64,000 bases of DNA from Trametes villosa (taxonomy: Eukaryota; Basidiomycota; Agaricomycetes; Polyporales; Polyporaceae), in contig PUDQ02000033.1 in assembly GCA_002964805.2 (NCBI GenBank), forward strand, positions 992,001 to 1,056,000, written 5' to 3'. The stretch's first letter is position 1. Each line of letters begins with the position of its first letter. Below the pieces are notes generated by a model. The model was not told where the DNA came from, did no database searches, and saw only the letters and a list, made by a program, of their open reading frames with translations. Made by a program: the position numbers and the translations under genes. Shown here in pieces: positions 58,937 through 64,000 of this stretch.

Positions 58937-61900
58937 CTACGAATGCATCATGAGCGCGATGGCCTGGAGCACAGAGGCTACAACCTTACCATTGACGTCG
59001 GTGAACGAGCTGTTCTGGATGGAAGAGTGTGACCGGGTCGGCTCGCACGGGGACGGGTACGACTCGATCGTCGATGGCGGCGTGCGCTTCCCGCCGCGGT
59101 CGCTGAACTCGCTCACGGGGGACTCGTCCGCATTCGGGGGCCGCCTCCCTCGCATGTCCGGCGAGCGCGCTGCAGCAAACTCAGCATTCTGCGCGAGGAC
59201 AACAAAGTCGTGCGGATCGGACTCACAGCGTTCGCGGTTGGAGGTACGCGCCGGCTCTCCTCGCATGTCAGGAGGTGGACGAGGCTGCATGTCACGCTCC
59301 CCGTTCCAGTCCCGCTCCTTGCCTTGTCGCATGTCCTCTCTCGAATCGCGGGTCCGGGTCCGGTCCATCCAGTTGTTCACATGAGAGGTATTGTCTCGAC
59401 CGTGCCCGTTGTTGATACCAGATCCGCGGTATCCATGGTGGGAACCTTGACCGTCGCGTTGCCTCGAGAAGGAAGGGCCATGGGGCCCTCGACCTCGCTC
59501 ACCGCGGTTGAAGGCGTTGTGGTATGTGCCGTTGTTGTTCTGCTGAGGCCATCCCACAGCAGTCCCTGGAGTGGGTCCACCGCTACGTGGCTGATTCATC
59601 TGCTGAAAGTGGGCTCCTGGAGGCATACCACCGCCGAAGTTGTTGTGGGGGAGCTGATGGTTTGGATACTGCGATATGGGGTTAGTTATCGGCTACTGCA
59701 AGGGATGTGGGAGTGGCCTACGAATGGAGCCTGCTGTGGTTGTTGCTGGAACTGGAACTGCTGCTGGAGCTGCGCCTGGATCTCTTTCTTCACGAGGTCG
59801 CTGAGGTCCTCTTGGGGCTGAGGGACCAAATTGGCCGCGAGGCGCTCGTTGAGACTTCTGACCTCGTTCTGCATGGAGCGGACGGCCATGGACATGTGGC
59901 TCCTCTCTTCGCGCTCTTTCCTGAGAATCTCCTTCATCTTGTTCAGTTCCTCCTCGACGAAGCGCCGCTGGGCCTTGCTCTCATCCAGCTCCTGCTCGAG
60001 CTGCTCCTGCTTCTCTTGATATCGCCCAAGCCGATCGGCCAGCCGCTGGCGCTTCGCCAGCTCCTCGTCCTGGAGGACCACCTTGCGCTCGAGCTCCTCG
60101 AACGCACGGCGCAGAGTGGCCACCTCTGCCTCATCCAGCCCCGGCTTGAGGGAGCTGATGTGGTTCAAGATGACAGGCATGTACGTGCGGAGGCTATTGA
60201 TGGCCTGTTCCAGCGGAAATGCCTCTTCGACAGGCGGGGTTGCTTCAATAGGTGGTTGCGGAATCGCGGCAAGCGAAGCGACGACGGCAGGGGCAATGGC
60301 GGGAGGGAGAGCAGCGACTAGAGCGGGAGGGGCGGCGGCGACTAGAGCGGCGACGGGAGTCGTGGAGGTGGAGGGCGATGCACAGGAAAGTGGAGGGTGA
60401 GGATGGGGGACCTCGGACACAGGCCGAGAAAGCGTGGCGTGGATGGGCGCATCTTCCGTCTTCTTCGGTGCGATGGCGGCACTGACCGACGCGGACGCTT
60501 GGGACGCATCTGCATCGGGTAGGAAGTACGCCGAAGGCGCGTCCGACGGAAGCTGCACCTGAGCGCCCTGGCTGCTCTCCGCTTGCTCCGGCGGGCGACG
60601 AGCGGCTGGCGGCCGGCTGTCTGACGACCGCGACGGCCTCATCTGCGGCGTCTTCGACTTTGCAGACGCCTTCGACTTGCCCTTGGCCAATGGAACGTCC
60701 TCCTCGTGCTCCTCGCTCTCCTTGCTAGCCTGCTCCTCCGCAAACGTAGGCACCTCGTTCTGCGGGATACCAGGTGGCCCTCTCCGTTTCTTGGGGATGC
60801 GCCCGAGGGCGGCGAGCGACGACGCGGTTGTTCGCTTCGGCGCGGGTTCGGGAAGCGAGCTGTCGGGTTCCAAGGATGCGTCCGTAGCGCTGCGCTTCAG
60901 CATCGCGGGTCGAGGGAGCGGCAGAGGAGCGGGCACGACAGCGAGCGCGCTTTCTTGTGCCGTATGCGGCGCAACGGATCCTGCGAGCGACGCACGAGCG
61001 CTGTCTTCTGTATCAGGGTAGGCGAGGTTCAAGTCAGGCACAGATGTTTCCGTCGAATCACGGCGCGGTGGAGGCGAAGGCGTCCTTTCGGAATCGGAAT
61101 CGATTCGCCGCACGCCCTTGTACAGTATCCCTATTCGTGGCTTCTTGATCGTCGCCGGTGGGCCCGCCGCCGAGTTGAGGGCCTTGACGAGGTCGTAGGC
61201 ACCGGTGTTGTCGGCAACGCGGGGCATGGAGGTCTGCGCGACGGTCTTATCACCGGACGACTGTAATCTAGGGTCAGGGCGTGAAGGGGGGACGGCGAAC
61301 AAGAGACGCACATGGGAGCGGTGGCGTGCAGAGGACTCCGCCCTCTCGAGCCCTTTCGGACGTCTTATAAGCGCGGCGTGCTCAGGGTCGCGCACGCTGG
61401 CGGACTTCGGCTTATTCCGCAGAGGCATCCCAGATTCCTCCCGAGAAGGCGACGGCGCCCTCTTCCGTACAGAAGCGTATCTGGGCAGCGGCGGCACCGA
61501 AACGTACGCACCGTTCGGCGCCGCAGACGCGCGGCCGGCGGCGTGGCCTGAGCCCTCTGAGTCGGAGTATTCTACCTCGATCACTTCGGCATCGACCTCC
61601 GCCTCTACTGCTTCCTCGTCGATGACCGTATCTGACGAGGGGGCGCGACGCCGCGGGCCAAGTGCCAAGCGTGACTCTGGGTCGTCGGGGACCGGGGAGC
61701 CAAAGAGACTGCCGCCTTCGTCCGAGCTGTTGACGGGGGTTAGAGGGGATAGCTGCTTTTCGGCCAGGTTCAACCCCGCATTGAGCATCGTGGGCGTCGT
61801 GGGGACCGCGTCCGGTTCCGGCTCGGGCTCGAGCTCCTCGACCATGAGATCCTCCTCCTGCAGGGTGGACGGGCATGAGCAAAACCAGTCCACCACGTGG

Positions 61901-64000
61901 TGGCGCGACCACTCACCCCGCTTTCCCTGTCGTAAAAGCCGAGCCTAACCTTCTCGTGCCCGGGCCTGCATTTCCGGAAGCTCCTCGCCGCGACCACGAG
62001 GCGCTCGGCGGCGCTCTCGACGCTTTCGAGGTTGAAGAGCTTGTCCTTGTACCCGTCTTTCCTGACTGCCGCGCCCTTCGCCACGTGAAACGGGTGCCAG
62101 TCCACACCGTCGTCGCGACGCCCGCGGCGCAGGAGTAGCGCTGTCGATGAATGTATCCCTATGGCCAGAGTATGGCGGAAGCATCGCGATGCATGGCATA
62201 CGCTGCACGGAAGGGATTCCTCCGGAGGTACGTAGTGCACATCTTTCTGAGCATGGCCGGGGCGCGGGCGGCACTGGAGCAACTGCGCCCGCTTCTTTTC
62301 CGCCTGAGAACAGATATCACGATATCAGTACGGCCACTCAGGAGGTATAAAATGTATGGCACTGGTACTGACCCTCTCCTTGCGGAAATCGCGAAGTGCG
62401 CAGGCTGCTTCGAAGAGCCAGGAGTCTTCGCCGGCTGGCAGACGCCTGCGTATACGATTAGCATCGCCTAGTATCCGCACTGCACGTGTACGTACTTGGG
62501 ACACCGGAACTCGGGCAGCGCGTCCTCTGAGGGCAGGGCAGAAGCAAGCGCTTTCGCGGCGTCGTTGCGGTCGGACAGCAACATGTCGAAGGGTCTGCAC
62601 TGCATCGGCGTCATGTCCCTACACTCGCATATCCGGCCTTCGACGTAGCATGCGGGGCAGAGGAGGAGCCCATCGCCTGGCGCAGGTGGCGAGCCGTCTT
62701 CCGAAGTTCGACACCTCTTGCACTCGAAGAAGCTCTGGAAGATGTCAGCCCCACAGAAGTCGCATGCCAAGTTGCACGACGCGGAGCGCTCCTTCGCGCG
62801 GCCAGTCTCCCTGCGGTCCTGCGAGTCAGGCGGCGGCTGAAGCGTCAGCTTGAGCCCTTGCGAGGAGCGCGGCCGCGCGACGTTGCCGTCCTTCCCGCTA
62901 GGTGCGCCGGGGCGGGCGGTCAGCGCCCACCCGGCGCTCGTCTCCGAGCGGAGAACGTGCTGGAGCTTCGCGTGGCATGCGGCGAACTCGTCGCGCAGGA
63001 CTTCGTCGAAGAGCTGGACGAGCTGCTTCAGCTTCTGGGCCTGCGTTTGAACGTCCGGCCCCGGGGCAGGAGCTGGGGAGGCGGCGCGCGAGGACAGGCC
63101 ACCGGCGGAGTCGGCGTAGTTGACGAGGGCGCTCAAGAAGGGTGCGTCTTGCGATCCGCTGACACTATCTGCGCTGGATGGAACGGGCGCCTGTTGTTGT
63201 GGTTCCGCCTTGGGTATCTGCGGAGTGGAGAGGGCGGTTTGGAGAGCATCTGTAAGGTGCAGCACTGAGCGGTATAACACAGTCCTAACTCGGTACTGCT
63301 CCTGCCGGCAGACTCTACACGCGTGTGAGGTCGTGGTAAGAAGTCGAACATCACCAAAAAGAACTAGAGAACTGACCTGCGGTAGATAGGAAGCTCGCAG
63401 TGGAGGGCGGTCCGGAGGCCGTCCAAGGTAATGCGAGACCAGCTCGTCTTCATCGCGAGCCCGCCCGCGTTGACCACCTGATGGCAGCTGCGCGGCGGAA
63501 CGAGTACAAGGTCGCCGACCTTCTGCTCCACGACGTATACGGCGAAGGGTGCGTCGCCAAGCTCCTCGAGCGTAGTGACGTGCGTCTCCCAGTCGAGCTC
63601 CTGCTTGAGCTTCTTGTGGAAATACTTGGCGACCACGGCCGCGTCGTCGGCGGCGGTCATGAACCAAAACGAGGCGCCGTTGTTCTCGGAGAAGCACATC
63701 AGGTTGTGGCCAGAGGACGAGCAGAGGTCCTTGTGCGCAGCCGTGTACGTGTCGCCGATGCCCATGTAGCACAGCAGCGACTCGACCGCTTCCTGGAAGT
63801 AGAGATGTCAAAATCAATGGCAGGGAGTGCTCTTGGCTAGTGACTGACCGAGGGCGAGAGGTATCCAAGATAGTCATCGGGCGAGCCGGGCAGCACGTCC
63901 GCGGGTATAGGGCTTGATTTGAGCAGCCACTCGCGCCATGCGAGCGGACAGTCGGCGTCTTTCCAGTACAGTCTCTCCGCTTCTGTATGAGAGCCCTCAG
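58937..64000 (-). CDS. JmjC-domain protein with Cys-rich fingers and coiled coil (5' end outside window)
   Basis: Partial: the start lies beyond the right edge. Eight exons are in the window (63849-64000, 63377-63792, 62496-63314, 62373-62445, 61917-62303, 61312-61857, 59722-61260, 58937-59668), at least 1550 aa. The JmjC domain (about 63380-63900) keeps the iron ligands: the His and Asp in YTAAHKDLC and the distal His in SCHQVVNAGG. Then come a Cys-rich module (CDFCGADIFQSFFECKRC, CPACYVEGRICECRD, CRPFDM), a second short Cys pair (PCSVCHASRC), acidic and Ser/Pro-rich linkers, a PKKRR patch, a long coiled coil (near 59900-60180) and an Arg/Asn/Gly-rich tail. This suggests a chromatin 2-oxoglutarate dioxygenase, perhaps a lysine demethylase. 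The substrate cannot be read from sequence. Confidence 0.85.

Overview
The window is nuclear DNA of a filamentous basidiomycete, most likely an agaricomycete (mushroom or polypore type). The signs are GC-rich coding sequence, genes split by many 50-70 nt GT-AG introns, Tourist-like MITE debris, and typical agaricomycete families such as DUF7918. I built 19 protein-coding gene models by matching reading phase across splice junctions. All but one are complete; the last runs off the right edge. I see no rRNA, tRNA, CRISPR or bacterial-type operon.

Layout, left to right: DUF7918 protein (-, 160-1444); signal-peptide single-pass membrane protein (+, 2429-3982); aldo-keto reductase (+, 4959-5991); tRNA pseudouridine-55 synthase PUS4 (+, 6208-7508); DapA-family aldolase (+, 8765-10001); mitochondrial NAD(P) transhydrogenase with 22 exons (+, 10521-15044); nucleotide-sugar transporter (-, 16195-17952); AP endonuclease APE1 (-, 19326-21266); deubiquitinase OTU1 (-, 21713-23093); SAM37/metaxin (-, 23389-24805), divergent from TAF7 (+, 25026-26679); a Tourist-like MITE (26813-27090); GAA1 (-, 27198-29680); 1,3-beta-glucan synthase FKS1 (-, 30198-36265); a 2.7-kb gene-poor stretch with degenerate repeats; PTC7-like phosphatase (-, 38961-40534), divergent from an orphan protein (+, 41002-42273); Ran GTPase (-, 42798-43931); DHA2-type MFS transporter (+, 45663-48338); GID4/VID24 (+, 50604-52280); membrane-anchored casein kinase 1 (+, 52897-55049); and at the right edge a large JmjC zinc-finger protein (-, 58937 to beyond 64000), preceded by a shorter gene (-, 55725-57806) that looks like a duplicate of its 3' half.

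Most genes are housekeeping: cell wall and GPI anchoring (FKS1, GAA1), mitochondrial function (transhydrogenase, SAM37, PTC7, and alternative presequences on PUS4 and APE1), ubiquitin control (OTU1, GID4), nuclear transport (Ran), transcription (TAF7, JmjC) and signalling (CK1). They do not form a metabolic cluster. The most unusual items are the JmjC-derived partial duplicate, whose ATG lies where the longer gene has a leucine codon and which has a TATA box just upstream, the MITE with its TTA target duplication, a 4-nt micro-exon and a GC-AG intron in the transhydrogenase gene, and the orphan gene at 41-42 kb.
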